NCBI RefSeq assembly: GCF_000014045.1
Contig: NC_008209.1
Coordinates: 1,077,001-1,141,000 of the forward strand
Direction of reading: 5' to 3'
Source: Roseobacter denitrificans OCh 114
GTDB lineage: Bacteria; Pseudomonadota; Alphaproteobacteria; Rhodobacterales; Rhodobacteraceae
Length of the DNA: 64,000 bases
Below the pieces are notes generated by a model. That model saw nothing but the letters and a program-made list of their open reading frames with translations. It was not told the DNA's origin and ran no database searches. Of this stretch, positions 1 to 10,248 are shown in pieces (the first letter of the stretch is position 1; each line of letters opens with the position of its first letter). Position numbers and translations under genes: made by a program.

Positions 1-3000
1 GTCATCACAGGCACAATTTCGGGTGTTTCGAACGAAGGCAGCGCGGGCCCGGATAACGTCGAACTCAGGATCACCCCGGAAGGTGACGTGCAGATTGACC
101 CGATTGTCATCCCGACTCTGACCGAAGAAGAGTTCCAGCAAAGCTTTGCCCTGGGCGATGTGCTGGACCTGAAGGTTACTGACAACGATGGTTCGGAAGC
201 TCTGTCGTCCGTCTCGGTCGAGATTACCGGCCTGCCCGCGATTGATTTCACGCTGGCGAATGTGTCTGGTTTCGGATCCAGTGTGTCGCTTGCAACATCG
301 CCTGTTGACGGCACGCAAACGCTGACGGCTGTCTTTGACAGCGGTAATATTCAGGCCGCGTTCGATGCCGCGACCATCAGTCTGCCGGTCGATTTTTCAA
401 CCGCCAACCGCTCCGATTTGAACGCAGGCATGACCCAGCCGATTGCGGTCAGCGCGACCGCCCAGACGGACGAAGGCGGGCAAGCCACCGCACAGTCTTT
501 TGTCAACGTGGATTTTGTCGAGGATATCGACCTCACGCTCGCGCTGGAGATCACAGCCGAAGAAGACGGCGGCGTCCAAAACAGCAGCATTGGCGTGCGG
601 GTCCCGCTGAATATCCTGATCGACATCACAGACAATGACGGGTCCGAAACGGATGTGGCGGGCTCCCCCTTCAGCGCTGAGGTTACGATTGAGTTTACCG
701 ATCTGCCACCGGGGGCAAGCCTTACCACCGGCACATTGACCGGGACAAACTGGACCGGCACGGTCGACGACGCGCGCAACCTTGAAATTGATTTTCCGGG
801 CGATTATGCAGGCACCACATTGGCGAATGTCACTGTGACAACGCTGGAAGGCGTCGAAAGCAGCCCGACCGCAATCGTGATCACACCGACACCTGACATC
901 AATATCAGCGGTGAAATCGTTGCCACGGAAACGGATAGCCCGGTTTCCGTGCTGTTTTCCGACTTCATCAACCTGACAATCAACCCAGCGAATGAAACCC
1001 TGTCTTCACTGGTTTTCACCCTGCCGGATTTGCCTGCGGGGATGGTAGCGCTCGATGGCGCGGGACAGCCTGTTGGCACGTTCACCCCTGACGGGTCCGG
1101 GTTATTTACCTTTGTGTTTGATTCAACGGCCGAACCTCTTGTCGATCCGGCAGACATAACCCTGACCTTTCCCACGGACTTTTCATCAGAAAACCCGAAC
1201 CTGCCCCTGCAAGCGGAATTGGTCGTGGTCAGTATCCAGAATGGTGTTCTGAACGCCCCGGTCACAGCGTCAATTGATGTCACGGTCCAACCCGAAGGCG
1301 ACGTGCGGATTGACCGGATCGGAACGGCCGATTTTGTCGAAACGGATGCGCCGATTGATTTCAAGCCTTCTGATTATCTTGACCCCATCGCCACGGATGC
1401 GGATGGGTCGGAATCCGTTCAACTGGTCAATGTCACCTTCAATGCGCTGCCCACAGGCACGGAGTTTTCAAGAGATGGCGTGACCTTTCAGACAGCAAGC
1501 TTTGATCTGAATTTCGTCGGCACGCTTGCGGAATATGACGCGCTTGTCATTCGGCTGCCTGCCGATTTCTCAACCCAGTCGCCTGCAACGACGCTGACGG
1601 GCACCGTCATCGCAACAACGGATGAATTTGGTTCAGCGAACGAGACATTCGATGTCACCGTCTCCGCCGAGGGCGATTTGCAGCTGATCGGCACGGGGAC
1701 AGTGACCCTGAGTGAAAACGATGCGCCGGGTGCGTTTGATTTAGACGGGACCGTGCAAATACCGCAGGATGTGCGTTTGGCGGATGTCTTGACGGCCAGC
1801 CCAACAGATGCGGACGGGTCAGAAGAAATCAGTCGTGTGATCATTACGCTGGCGGACCTGCCAGTGGATGCGCAGATTTCTCTGGATGGCGGGGCCACTT
1901 TTGCGCCTTTTGGCACACCGGGTTCTGCTAATTTCGAGGTCTCGTCTCTAGCTGAATTCGAAGCAGTGGTATTGCGCCTGCCGGATGATTTCTCGACGCA
2001 ACGCCCCGAGGGCGCGATTACCGGCACGCTGAATTTCATCACTGATGAGGCCATTCTCAACAGTGAAACGACGCCTGCACCGGGGACGGGCAATCTGGCG
2101 CAGGCAATCACGATCGAGGTCACGCCAGAGGCGGATGTGTTCATCGCAGGTGTCGATTCCGTTGTGATCGAAGACCTCGGCACGCCGATTGACCTTGGCC
2201 TGACGGCGGCGATCACCGATCAGGATGGGTCTGAAACGCTGACCGCGCTGTCCGTGACTTTCACGGGGCTGCCAACCAATGGCCCCGTCGAACTGTCTGA
2301 TGGCACGCTTCTGACGGCCAGCTCCAATGTCTGGACGGGCACCACGTTGAGCGACCTTTCGGGCCTGTCGATTGTGCGTTTCCCGGAGCATTTCTCCGGT
2401 GTGATTGACCTGACAACAACGGTTGTGACCAATGAAACCGGCCCCGCAGGAGAGAGCGTTTCGACAACCGTTGAGGTCACCCCCGTGGCCGAACCCGAAA
2501 TTGTCCTGACAGTGGTGCCGGGTGCCTTTGTCACGTCGGTCGGCCCTGACGCGTTTTCTGTCAAGGAAGACGCGGGCGAGGATACGAACAGAACCTCTGA
2601 CGATGGTTTCCTGTTGCAGATTGATGCCACCACCCCGGATCAGGACGGGTCCGAAGCGCTACAGCAAATCGTGATTGAAAACGTGCCAGCCGGATGGCTG
2701 ACAGCAGGGGATGGTGCCGTCGATGCGTCGCGTTTTGCAACCGGTGGCGGTGATGTGGCCAGCGCCGATGTGGTGGGAACGACGCTGACGATCACCCTGA
2801 ATCCGAATGTCGTGGCGTTCAACGCGCAGCTTCAGATGATTCCGCTGAGCGATCAGGATCAGGACGTGGAGACCCTGACAGGCGGTGATCTTCTGGCCAC
2901 GGTCACGTCGGTTGATACCGCTGCCGGACTGCCAAGCGATACCGCCACGGCGCGCGATGGTGTTGATGTCAACCTTGACGCTGTTGTTGACGATATCAAC

Positions 3001-6000
3001 CTGCGCACGCGTGACCGCAACACGAATGAAAACCTCGGCAACCGCCGCGTGGTCGATGCGGGTATCACGCGGCTTGAGCTTCAGGACACCGATGCCTCGG
3101 AAAGCTTTACCGCCGTCATTTTCACCGTCACCGTGGATACATTGAGCGATACGTTCGATCCGGCAAGCCTCAGCGATCTGGTGTTGAATTTCGACGGGCG
3201 CGACAGCTCTGTGGACGTGGCCCGCACGGACCCTGTTCCCGGTGACAATGAAATCAGCATTGCTCTGACCCGACCTGCCGGGGTGAGCGATACAGACTTT
3301 GCCTCGGCAATTACCGGGTTGCGCTATAGTGTGCCGCAGAAATTCTCCGGTGTTTTGACCACGCAAGGCGAAGTCTTCTGGAAAGAGACCGACACGGGCG
3401 ACGAAGAGATCGATTTTGTCGACAATTTCGGCAGTGCCGCGTTCTCGACCGTTGTGACCGTGCGACCCGTGACCGAAGCCACGCTGGATGCCGGTGTGTT
3501 TGTCGTGGATACCGATTTCGTCGTCGCAGCGGGCACGGATGAAGTTGGCGCGGTGGCGACACGGGCGAACCCGACGGTTGAGGACACAACGACGCTGACC
3601 TTGATCGAAAGCACCAACGACAGCACCGGCGAGGGTCAGGTTCAGGCGTTCCTGCGTCTCAGCGCGCTGACGCCCGACACGGATGGCTCCGAAGAGCTGA
3701 CCGAAATCGTGGTGTCGAACATCCCGTCATCCTGGATCGGCGTGGCGGAAACCACGCAGAACGTGACACTGAACCAGTCGATGTTCTTCAACATCACGGG
3801 CACTGGCGCGATCGCGCAGGCTGAATTCGACAAGATCGACACGGCGACCTACAACGCGAATACCGGCGAACTGACCATCGCTTTCTTGCCGGATGTGACC
3901 GATTTCGCCGGAACGGTCGCAGTTTACCCAGCACTTTACGAAGACTACGATGTGGATCGTGCCAATGGGGATCCGTTCACGGATGATGGCAACTTCTTTG
4001 GCGCTGATCTGAATTTCGCGCTGACCACCACGGATGGAAACACGGTTACGACCCGGGATCTGAGTGTTGATGTGACGGTCGACGTTGATGTCGATCCGGT
4101 CAACAACGAGGCCTTTGTGCAGGCGTTCCCACGCGGAAACGAGGCGGTGATTGATGCCGCCGGTGGTACATTCGATTTCTCCTTTACCCCCTTTATCGAG
4201 GATATGGATGGGTCGGAGACGATCATCTCTGCCGTGTTGCGCAATATCCCGAACTTCCTGACTGTCTATGTGACCGACCCGGCCAATCCAAGCGGGCCGA
4301 AAATCCCGGCATTGCTGACCGAGATCAACGGCGATGGCACACTGGACTGGAGCCTGAACGAAGATCAGTGGCAAGGCGTTGAACTGCGCGGTGTGCCGGA
4401 GCATTTCTCTGGCGATATCCCGATTGCCGTCGACATCGTGACCCTTGAGGCGAATGGCACGACCGGCGTGACGAACCTGTCGACCGCTACCATCAGCATT
4501 GATCCGGTCGCGGATGGCGGGAACCCCAGCGAGACGTTCCGCACACTCGAAGATCAGGCGGTGCGCGTTGTTCTGGATGGCAATATCATCGACCAGACGC
4601 CGGAATCTCCGGAAATCATCGAAGACGCCTATACCATTTTCAATGTTCAGGCCGATAGCGAAGGACGTCTGCCGCTGTTTTTTGATGGTGTGCCAAATCA
4701 GACGGGCACGACGCCTGCGGGCGATCCGATCTATTCCAACCTGATTTCCCCTGATGCGTCTGGCACCTACAACATTACTGCCGCGCAGTCGCCAAACCTG
4801 CATGTCTTGCCCGGGCAGGACAGCAACGAGGCGGTCGTCTTTCAGGTCGAGGTGACGTATGTCGAATCCAGCGTACTTCCGGGTACGCCCGGCCCTGCCG
4901 AGACGACAACCGGCATTGGCACCGTGACGATCAACGTCGAAGGCGTCGCAGACACGCCGGACGTCGCTGTTCAGGACGCCGACCCTGCCGCGACACCCGG
5001 TGGGATCGACAAGACCACGATCAATGCGATCTATGATCCAAGTGGGACAACCGGCGGTGTGCCTAATCAGGATCTCGCCTACGCCTACGCCGGGTTCGAC
5101 GACACGCCGTTCCAGCTGATCGAACGCCTCAGCGATGATGCGCTGCAGCTGGGATTCAATGACCCGGCCGTTACAAATACGTTTGAAGCGGCGGATCCGT
5201 TGACGGGTGCGCGTGATGAGATCCTCTTTGCCGACGGCGGTCCGGATGGGTCTGAGACGCTGTATTACATCATCACGGATATTCCGCCCGAACTCCGTTT
5301 TGTCGGGGGCACACCCATAGATGCCAGCGGCGAGACTTACCTTGTGACCGCAGCGGAACTGGCCACTGTGACCGTGGTGCCGAATGTGGCCGTGAGCGAT
5401 CCGAGCTATTTCAACCTGACACTGAACGCCATCGTCACAGAAAACGACGTTGATCTGTCCAGCGTGCGCCAGATTGGTCCGGGTGTCGACGTGCAGGACG
5501 TTTTGAACGATATTGACGGGTTGACGGGCGGCAGTGTGACTTCCTCGGATTTCTCGATCATTGTCCTGCCCAGCGGGAATGCGGTCGGTGGTGGCAGTTG
5601 TCCGCCAGGTGACCCCCGGCAGTTGCCGATCCCCGAATTGACCTTTGTTGGGGATGCATTCGAAGACACCGGCAATGAGCTGAAAATCCAGCTCACCGAA
5701 GTCCCCGGACAGTGGGAGAGCATTGATGATCTGAGCGGTCAGCCACTGGGTGTGGACAGCTTGGGTGTGAGTGGTGATTTCGGCGTGGGCCTGACACTGC
5801 CGCCGGGCGCGACGCTGACGTCCTCAACGCCGGGTGCAGTGCTGTTTGATCCGATCACCGGCCAGTACACAATCGATTTTGCCGCCCTTGGAACGGACAG
5901 CAGCAACCCGCTTTTGACTGCTGGGACAGTGACTTACACTCCACCACCGCAAGAATCGAGCCCAAGCAATCCGTTCCCCGTCGGTGATACATTCGGTACG

Positions 6001-6273
6001 GCTGACCCTTACGATAGCCTGCCCGACATTCAGACCACATCGGTTCTGAACAACTTCACCTGCAATAGTTTTTCGAGCCAACCCGGTACAATGCCTGTGT
6101 TTGTGCAGCCCGTCGTGGATGGCCCGACGATTGCCATCGGCGCACCGGCATCCGCCCTCGAAGACACCGCTTTCTCGGCTGACATTACCCTGTCCAGTGT
6201 CGATGAGGGCGAGCGTGCGACAGGCGATGTTGTCATCACCCTTGGGGGGGGACCCGGACGCCAGATTGTTTGA
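1..6273 (+). CDS. Giant repeat-rich type I secreted adhesin, 5'-truncated by window edge, N-terminal/central part
   Basis: The reading frame is open from base 1, so the true start lies outside the window; 2090 residues are visible. The protein is built of tandem Ig/cadherin-like domains of about 120-150 residues, each carrying a (T/P)DxDGSE motif (TDNDGSE, TDADGSE, TDQDGSE, PDTDGSE, EDMDGSE; at least nine copies), usually followed by a segment like LPxDFS. It is acidic and has almost no cysteine, as in LapA-type and other RTX adhesins exported by type I secretion. The frame ends at a TGA just after a G8 run at 6244-6251; removing one G joins it to the next frame, so this and the following entry are one gene. 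The secretion genes lie directly downstream on the other strand. Role as an adhesin is inferred from architecture and neighbours. Confidence 0.8.
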   Translation, partial: VITGTISGVSNEGSAGPDNVELRITPEGDVQIDPIVIPTLTEEEFQQSFALGDVLDLKVTDNDGSEALSSVSVEITGLPAIDFTLANVSGFGSSVSLATSPVDGTQTLTAVFDSGNIQAAFDAATISLPVDFSTANRSDLNAGMTQPIAVSATAQTDEGGQATAQSFVNVDFVEDIDLTLALEITAEEDGGVQNSSIGVRVPLNILIDITDNDGSETDVAGSPFSAEVTIEFTDLPPGASLTTGTLTGTNWTGTVDDARNLEIDFPGDYAGTTLANVTVTTLEGVESSPTAIVITPTPDINISGEIVATETDSPVSVLFSDFINLTINPANETLSSLVFTLPDLPAGMVALDGAGQPVGTFTPDGSGLFTFVFDSTAEPLVDPADITLTFPTDFSSENPNLPLQAELVVVSIQNGVLNAPVTASIDVTVQPEGDVRIDRIGTADFVETDAPIDFKPSDYLDPIATDADGSESVQLVNVTFNALPTGTEFSRDGVTFQTASFDLNFVGTLAEYDALVIRLPADFSTQSPATTLTGTVIATTDEFGSANETFDVTVSAEGDLQLIGTGTVTLSENDAPGAFDLDGTVQIPQDVRLADVLTASPTDADGSEEISRVIITLADLPVDAQISLDGGATFAPFGTPGSANFEVSSLAEFEAVVLRLPDDFSTQRPEGAITGTLNFITDEAILNSETTPAPGTGNLAQAITIEVTPEADVFIAGVDSVVIEDLGTPIDLGLTAAITDQDGSETLTALSVTFTGLPTNGPVELSDGTLLTASSNVWTGTTLSDLSGLSIVRFPEHFSGVIDLTTTVVTNETGPAGESVSTTVEVTPVAEPEIVLTVVPGAFVTSVGPDAFSVKEDAGEDTNRTSDDGFLLQIDATTPDQDGSEALQQIVIENVPAGWLTAGDGAVDASRFATGGGDVASADVVGTTLTITLNPNVVAFNAQLQMIPLSDQDQDVETLTGGDLLATVTSVDTAAGLPSDTATARDGVDVNLDAVVDDINLRTRDRNTNENLGNRRVVDAGITRLELQDTDASESFTAVIFTVTVDTLSDTFDPASLSDLVLNFDGRDSSVDVARTDPVPGDNEISIALTRPAGVSDTDFASAITGLRYSVPQKFSGVLTTQGEVFWKETDTGDEEIDFVDNFGSAAFSTVVTVRPVTEATLDAGVFVVDTDFVVAAGTDEVGAVATRANPTVEDTTTLTLIESTNDSTGEGQVQAFLRLSALTPDTDGSEELTEIVVSNIPSSWIGVAETTQNVTLNQSMFFNITGTGAIAQAEFDKIDTATYNANTGELTIAFLPDVTDFAGTVAVYPALYEDYDVDRANGDPFTDDGNFFGADLNFALTTTDGNTVTTRDLSVDVTVDVDVDPVNNEAFVQAFPRGNEAVIDAAGGTFDFSFTPFIEDMDGSETIISAVLRNIPNFLTVYVTDPANPSGPKIPALLTEINGDGTLDWSLNEDQWQGVELRGVPEHFSGDIPIAVDIVTLEANGTTGVTNLSTATISIDPVADGGNPSETFRTLEDQAVRVVLDGNIIDQTPESPEIIEDAYTIFNVQADSEGRLPLFFDGVPNQTGTTPAGDPIYSNLISPDASGTYNITAAQSPNLHVLPGQDSNEAVVFQVEVTYVESSVLPGTPGPAETTTGIGTVTINVEGVADTPDVAVQDADPAATPGGIDKTTINAIYDPSGTTGGVPNQDLAYAYAGFDDTPFQLIERLSDDALQLGFNDPAVTNTFEAADPLTGARDEILFADGGPDGSETLYYIITDIPPELRFVGGTPIDASGETYLVTAAELATVTVVPNVAVSDPSYFNLTLNAIVTENDVDLSSVRQIGPGVDVQDVLNDIDGLTGGSVTSSDFSIIVLPSGNAVGGGSCPPGDPRQLPIPELTFVGDAFEDTGNELKIQLTEVPGQWESIDDLSGQPLGVDSLGVSGDFGVGLTLPPGATLTSSTPGAVLFDPITGQYTIDFAALGTDSSNPLLTAGTVTYTPPPQESSPSNPFPVGDTFGTADPYDSLPDIQTTSVLNNFTCNSFSSQPGTMPVFVQPVVDGPTIAIGAPASALEDTAFSADITLSSVDEGERATGDVVITLGGGPGRQIV

Positions 6274-8944
6274 CGCCAATGGTGAATTGACACCGGATGC
6301 AGGCACCGGGCCGGGGACGGGCAATCCGCCCACCTTTACTCTGAGCCCAAACGCCGTGGGCACACTTGAAGTCCGTGCGGCAGAGCATTTCAGCGGACCC
6401 TTGGACATCACCGTAACTGCGTCCAGCGAAGACATTGACGGTAGCGTCGCGTCAAACACAACAACGCGGACGATTGATATCATCCCGGTCGCTGATGCGC
6501 CCGAGTTCGTCTATAATCCGGATCAGACGGCGACCGAAACCGGACTGCCACTGGTGACGGACCCGACGGGGCCTGTACCGATCGTGACCATCGTTGAGGA
6601 CAAACCCATCAGCTTTGGCGAGATATTCCAGACCGCGCAATCGCCGGATCAGGACGGATCGGAAACAGCCTCTGCCGTGATTGGGCCGTTGCCGGATTAC
6701 GTGATCCTGTCCGGTGCCAGCGGCATTATCGACAATGGGGACGACACGTTCACCGTGCCGGTGTCCCAACTGAATGCGCTGACGATCTCACTGGTGGATG
6801 AACACGCCCGCACGCCAGACAGCGAAGACGCAACCATTCTGCCCGAAATCCCGGTCTCCATCACGATCAACACGCTGGAGCTGGCCAACTCGGATCAGAA
6901 CCAGGGCGTGACCGATTTTGTCCTGCGGGTCCTACCTGATGCGGATAAACCGACCGTGCAGGCCAGTATCTCCCCGACCGGAGGGGCCGAGGATGATGGG
7001 ACGCAATATGATATCACCCTTTCCGCTACCTCGCCCGATGTGCATGAAACGATCAGTTTTGAAGTCACCTTGCCTGCGGGCAGTGCGCTGTTTGTCGGCG
7101 GGACGCCAGTAACAGTACCGGCCAGCGGTATCGTCGTCATTCCGGGTATCCCGGACCCGAGCTTTAGCGGGCCGGGCATCGGGTTCATTCCAGCCGGGAC
7201 GGTGTCCTTTGTACCACCTGCTGATTTCGCAGGGGATGTGTCGATTGATGTTGTGGCCATCACAACGGATGAGAGCACAACCTACAGCTACACGGACACC
7301 GAACTGTCGGATGTCGCGAACCTGAACCTCGCGATCACCGCGACGCCGGATCTGACGGTGACGGTGACGGACCCTGTGGTGACCCTGCCAGAAACGGATG
7401 CGCAGGTGACGTTCACGCCTTCGTCAAACGTGGCCCTTGATGTCACCGATACCGACGGGTCAGAGAGCATTGATTCCGTCACCTTCGAGATGTCTGGCGT
7501 GCCTGCGGGCACCACCTATTCCGTCGGTGCAGGCGATATTGCGGCAAGTGGCACGCTTGTCTTTACCGGGACCGAGGCAGAGTTTAACGCGCTGGTCATC
7601 ACCTTCCCGACGGACTTTGCCACAAACGGCACGCCGCTTGCGTCGACCGTGACAGCCACCACGAATGAAGGCGGCAACGTAAGCGAGAGCTTTGATCTTG
7701 ATATCACCGGCGAGTTGGATGTCGATGTCAGTGTGACGAACACAGACCTTGCACAGCAGGAAGGCGTGGATCTGCTGGTCGCGCTGGGGATTGATGCGCA
7801 GATCACGGATATTCAATCGACGCCATCCGAAACACTTGAAACGGTGGTTGTGACCTTTGATCAGCCGCTGCCTGCGGGCACATTGGCATCAGACGGCGCG
7901 CTCTCTGCGACCCGTTCCACGCTGACCTTCGCACGCGGCGCTTTGTCGCCTGCCGATTTTGCGCTGGCGATTGCGGCGCTGTCCCTGACGGTGCCTGCCA
8001 GCTTTGCGGGCGATATCACGGGCACGGTTTCGGTCACGACCAATCATGGCACCGCACCGGATGTGCCCTTGGCGGTCAATATCAACGCGCGTCCGGATAT
8101 TGTCGCACCGGTCGATGTGCCACCTACGTTTGATCAGTCGCAGGTTGTGACTTTTGCAGATTTGCTTGCCAATGCGAGTGATACGACGGCCATGACGGTG
8201 GAAAACATCACCTCACCCGATCCATTGGTTCAGATCAGCGTCGCGGGGACAGATGTGACCATCACGGTGCCGCCGGGATACGTCGGCACACCGGTGCTGG
8301 AATACGAAGTTGTCGATAGCGCCCCGGTTCCTGCGCGCTCCTCAGCTACGGCAAATCTGGATATTGATACGTTGCAGATGCAGGACAGCGGCACCGTTGT
8401 CACGGGTCCGGACGGTGTTGTGCGCAGCCTGATGACGGATGTCACGGGGGATGCGACGCTCGGCGGGACCGTCGCAAAAGGCACCGACAATGATGATGCC
8501 GTGGATTGGCTGGCAACGCAGCGCGATTATGCCGGGATCACCGAGTTCCAGTTGATGGGTGGGTCTGACTTCATCGACCTCAGCGGGGCGGCGGGCGGCT
8601 TCACGATTGACGGCGGTGCGGGCAATGACATCCTGCAAGGATCCGACGGGCGCGATACGCTGCTTGGCGGTGCGGGCGATGACATCTTTGTGCTCGCCTC
8701 CGGCCCCGTGACAATCGCGGATGAGATCGGTGATTATGGCGCAGGCGATCAGATTGATCTGAGCGAAGTTGTGAATGGTGTGAACAGCGTTGGCGGCCGC
8801 GTGTCTTATGACAATTCCACCGGCGTCTTGCAGGTGGATGGCAGCAATGCGTTCGAGGTCGGATCGGCAGGTGGTGGTATCCCGGCGCAGGTCGAAGTGA
8901 TTTTCGAAGACAGCGTGGGTGCTGCGCAAACGGCCATCGTCTAG
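6251..8944 (+). CDS. C-terminal part of the same adhesin (out of frame after G8 run), with RTX repeats
   Basis: This is the continuation of the previous reading frame, shifted by one base at 6244-6251. It has no credible start of its own and opens directly with the repeat sequence DPDARLFDANGELTPDAG. It carries further DxDGSE repeats (PDQDGSE, TDTDGSE), then a short block of calcium-binding RTX nonapeptides near 8610-8690 (GGAGNDILQGSDG, LLGGAGDDIFV) and an acidic tail ending in QTAIV, the usual place for the type I secretion signal. The TAG stop shares the palindrome CTAG at 8941-8944 with the stop codon of the convergent hlyD-like gene. If the shift is real, the protein made would lack the RTX and secretion region. 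If it is a sequencing error, the gene is intact. Confidence 0.8.
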   Translation, partial: DPDARLFDANGELTPDAGTGPGTGNPPTFTLSPNAVGTLEVRAAEHFSGPLDITVTASSEDIDGSVASNTTTRTIDIIPVADAPEFVYNPDQTATETGLPLVTDPTGPVPIVTIVEDKPISFGEIFQTAQSPDQDGSETASAVIGPLPDYVILSGASGIIDNGDDTFTVPVSQLNALTISLVDEHARTPDSEDATILPEIPVSITINTLELANSDQNQGVTDFVLRVLPDADKPTVQASISPTGGAEDDGTQYDITLSATSPDVHETISFEVTLPAGSALFVGGTPVTVPASGIVVIPGIPDPSFSGPGIGFIPAGTVSFVPPADFAGDVSIDVVAITTDESTTYSYTDTELSDVANLNLAITATPDLTVTVTDPVVTLPETDAQVTFTPSSNVALDVTDTDGSESIDSVTFEMSGVPAGTTYSVGAGDIAASGTLVFTGTEAEFNALVITFPTDFATNGTPLASTVTATTNEGGNVSESFDLDITGELDVDVSVTNTDLAQQEGVDLLVALGIDAQITDIQSTPSETLETVVVTFDQPLPAGTLASDGALSATRSTLTFARGALSPADFALAIAALSLTVPASFAGDITGTVSVTTNHGTAPDVPLAVNINARPDIVAPVDVPPTFDQSQVVTFADLLANASDTTAMTVENITSPDPLVQISVAGTDVTITVPPGYVGTPVLEYEVVDSAPVPARSSATANLDIDTLQMQDSGTVVTGPDGVVRSLMTDVTGDATLGGTVAKGTDNDDAVDWLATQRDYAGITEFQLMGGSDFIDLSGAAGGFTIDGGAGNDILQGSDGRDTLLGGAGDDIFVLASGPVTIADEIGDYGAGDQIDLSEVVNGVNSVGGRVSYDNSTGVLQVDGSNAFEVGSAGGGIPAQVEVIFEDSVGAAQTAIV

Positions 8945-10248
8945 CGCTCGCGCAGGGCCTCAAGGCGCGCTTTGCGCAGCGGTTTGAGCAGGTAATCCAG
9001 TACCGTCCGTTCCCCGGTCAGAATATCGACCGAGGCGATCATGCCGGTGCGGATTTCGTGGGTTTCACCGTTGCGCGACAGCGCATTCGAGTCCGTGCGC
9101 ACGATGATGGGGAAATACGTCTCGCCGGTTGTTTCATCGCGCTCCGCATCTGCGCCAATGCGCACGACGCGGCCTTCCAGTGCGCCGTAGATCGTGAAAT
9201 CAAAGGACGTGAGTTTCACCTTTGCGGGCAGATCAAGGCGGATGAACGCGATGTCTTCGGGCCGCACGCGCGCCTCGACCTCTAGATTGTCATCGGCGGG
9301 CACAATGCGCGCGACCTCTTCACCCGGTGCGATGACGGATCCGAGCGTATTGACGTTCAGGACCGACACGATGCCCTCGACCGGCGCGCGCAGGCTGGTG
9401 CGGTTCAGGATATCGGAGGCGCGTTTCAGGGTTTCGTCCAAGACGCTGAGTTCATTCAGGGTATCCGAGCGTTCGGTGTTGATCTCTGCGCGCCGGTTGA
9501 GGTTCAGTTCGCGCACGCGCGCTTCGGCTTCGCCCAGTGCCGTGACGGCCTGACGGCTGCGGCTGAGGACGGAGTCGCGTTCCTGCCGTTTTCTGGTCCG
9601 CTCGCGTTCAATCGGGATGATTTGCGCGCGTGGCACGACGCCGGAAGCTGTGCGCAAGGCGATTTCCTCGTCGAGCAATTCGAGGCTTTCGTCAATGCGG
9701 GCCAAGGCGCTGCCAAGCTCTTCGATCTCCTGAGAGCGTTGCTCCACCTGCGAGACAAGCACCGTGCGCTGGGACAGATCAGCCGCCTGACGGCTGTCGA
9801 AAAGCGCCATCTCCCGCAGGGCGAGCGGGTGATCTTCGGCCAGCCCGAGGCTGGAAAAATCCGGAGCGTCCTCGCCCAGCAACTCTGCTTCGAGCCGCAG
9901 GGCCTTGGCCAGCATCGCATCGCGCCGCGCGGTGATTTCGCCAAGGGTCGACGCGGCCCCGATGTCATCAATGCGGATCAACACCTGACCCTGTGTCACG
10001 GCATCGCCTTCGGAAATCAGAATGTCGCGCACGATGCCGCCCTCAAGGCTTTCCACATTCCGCGCACGTCCGGAGGGTACGACAACACCCTGCGCACGGG
10101 CCATCACCTCGATGCGTGCCCAAGACGCCCAGGACACGGCCCCCACCAGCAAGCCAAGAAGGACCAACAGAAAAACCAGCGTTAACAGCCCGCGACCAGT
10201 CGACCGGGGGCGGCGCGACGCCTCGAAATCCCATTCCGTGCCGCTCAT
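8941..10248 (-). CDS. Type I secretion periplasmic adaptor (HlyD/LapC family)
   Basis: A 435-residue membrane fusion protein bridging the inner-membrane ABC exporter and the outer-membrane TolC channel. It has a short cytoplasmic N-terminus, one membrane segment at about residues 20-45 (LLTLVFLLVLLGLLVGAVSW), a first lipoyl half (GVVVPSGRARNVESLEGGIV), a long alpha-helical coiled coil at about 110-280 rich in Arg, Glu and Leu, the second lipoyl half (LRAPVEGIVSVLNVNTLGSV) and a beta-barrel domain (DIAFIRLDLPAKVKLTSFDF). The ATG overlaps the stop of the ABC gene by four bases (ATGA), so the two are translationally coupled. Its stop overlaps that of the convergent adhesin, its likely substrate. 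Confidence 0.93.
   Translation of the reverse strand: MSGTEWDFEASRRPRSTGRGLLTLVFLLVLLGLLVGAVSWASWARIEVMARAQGVVVPSGRARNVESLEGGIVRDILISEGDAVTQGQVLIRIDDIGAASTLGEITARRDAMLAKALRLEAELLGEDAPDFSSLGLAEDHPLALREMALFDSRQAADLSQRTVLVSQVEQRSQEIEELGSALARIDESLELLDEEIALRTASGVVPRAQIIPIERERTRKRQERDSVLSRSRQAVTALGEAEARVRELNLNRRAEINTERSDTLNELSVLDETLKRASDILNRTSLRAPVEGIVSVLNVNTLGSVIAPGEEVARIVPADDNLEVEARVRPEDIAFIRLDLPAKVKLTSFDFTIYGALEGRVVRIGADAERDETTGETYFPIIVRTDSNALSRNGETHEIRTGMIASVDILTGERTVLDYLLKPLRKARLEALRER

Noticed and set aside
351..8963. Many long antisense and alternate-frame ORFs inside the adhesin (for example 1488-2216, 2659-3366 and 3727-4803 on the minus strand)
   Set aside because: They are shadows of the repetitive, GC-biased coding strand, with low-complexity translations and no starts with a Shine-Dalgarno.
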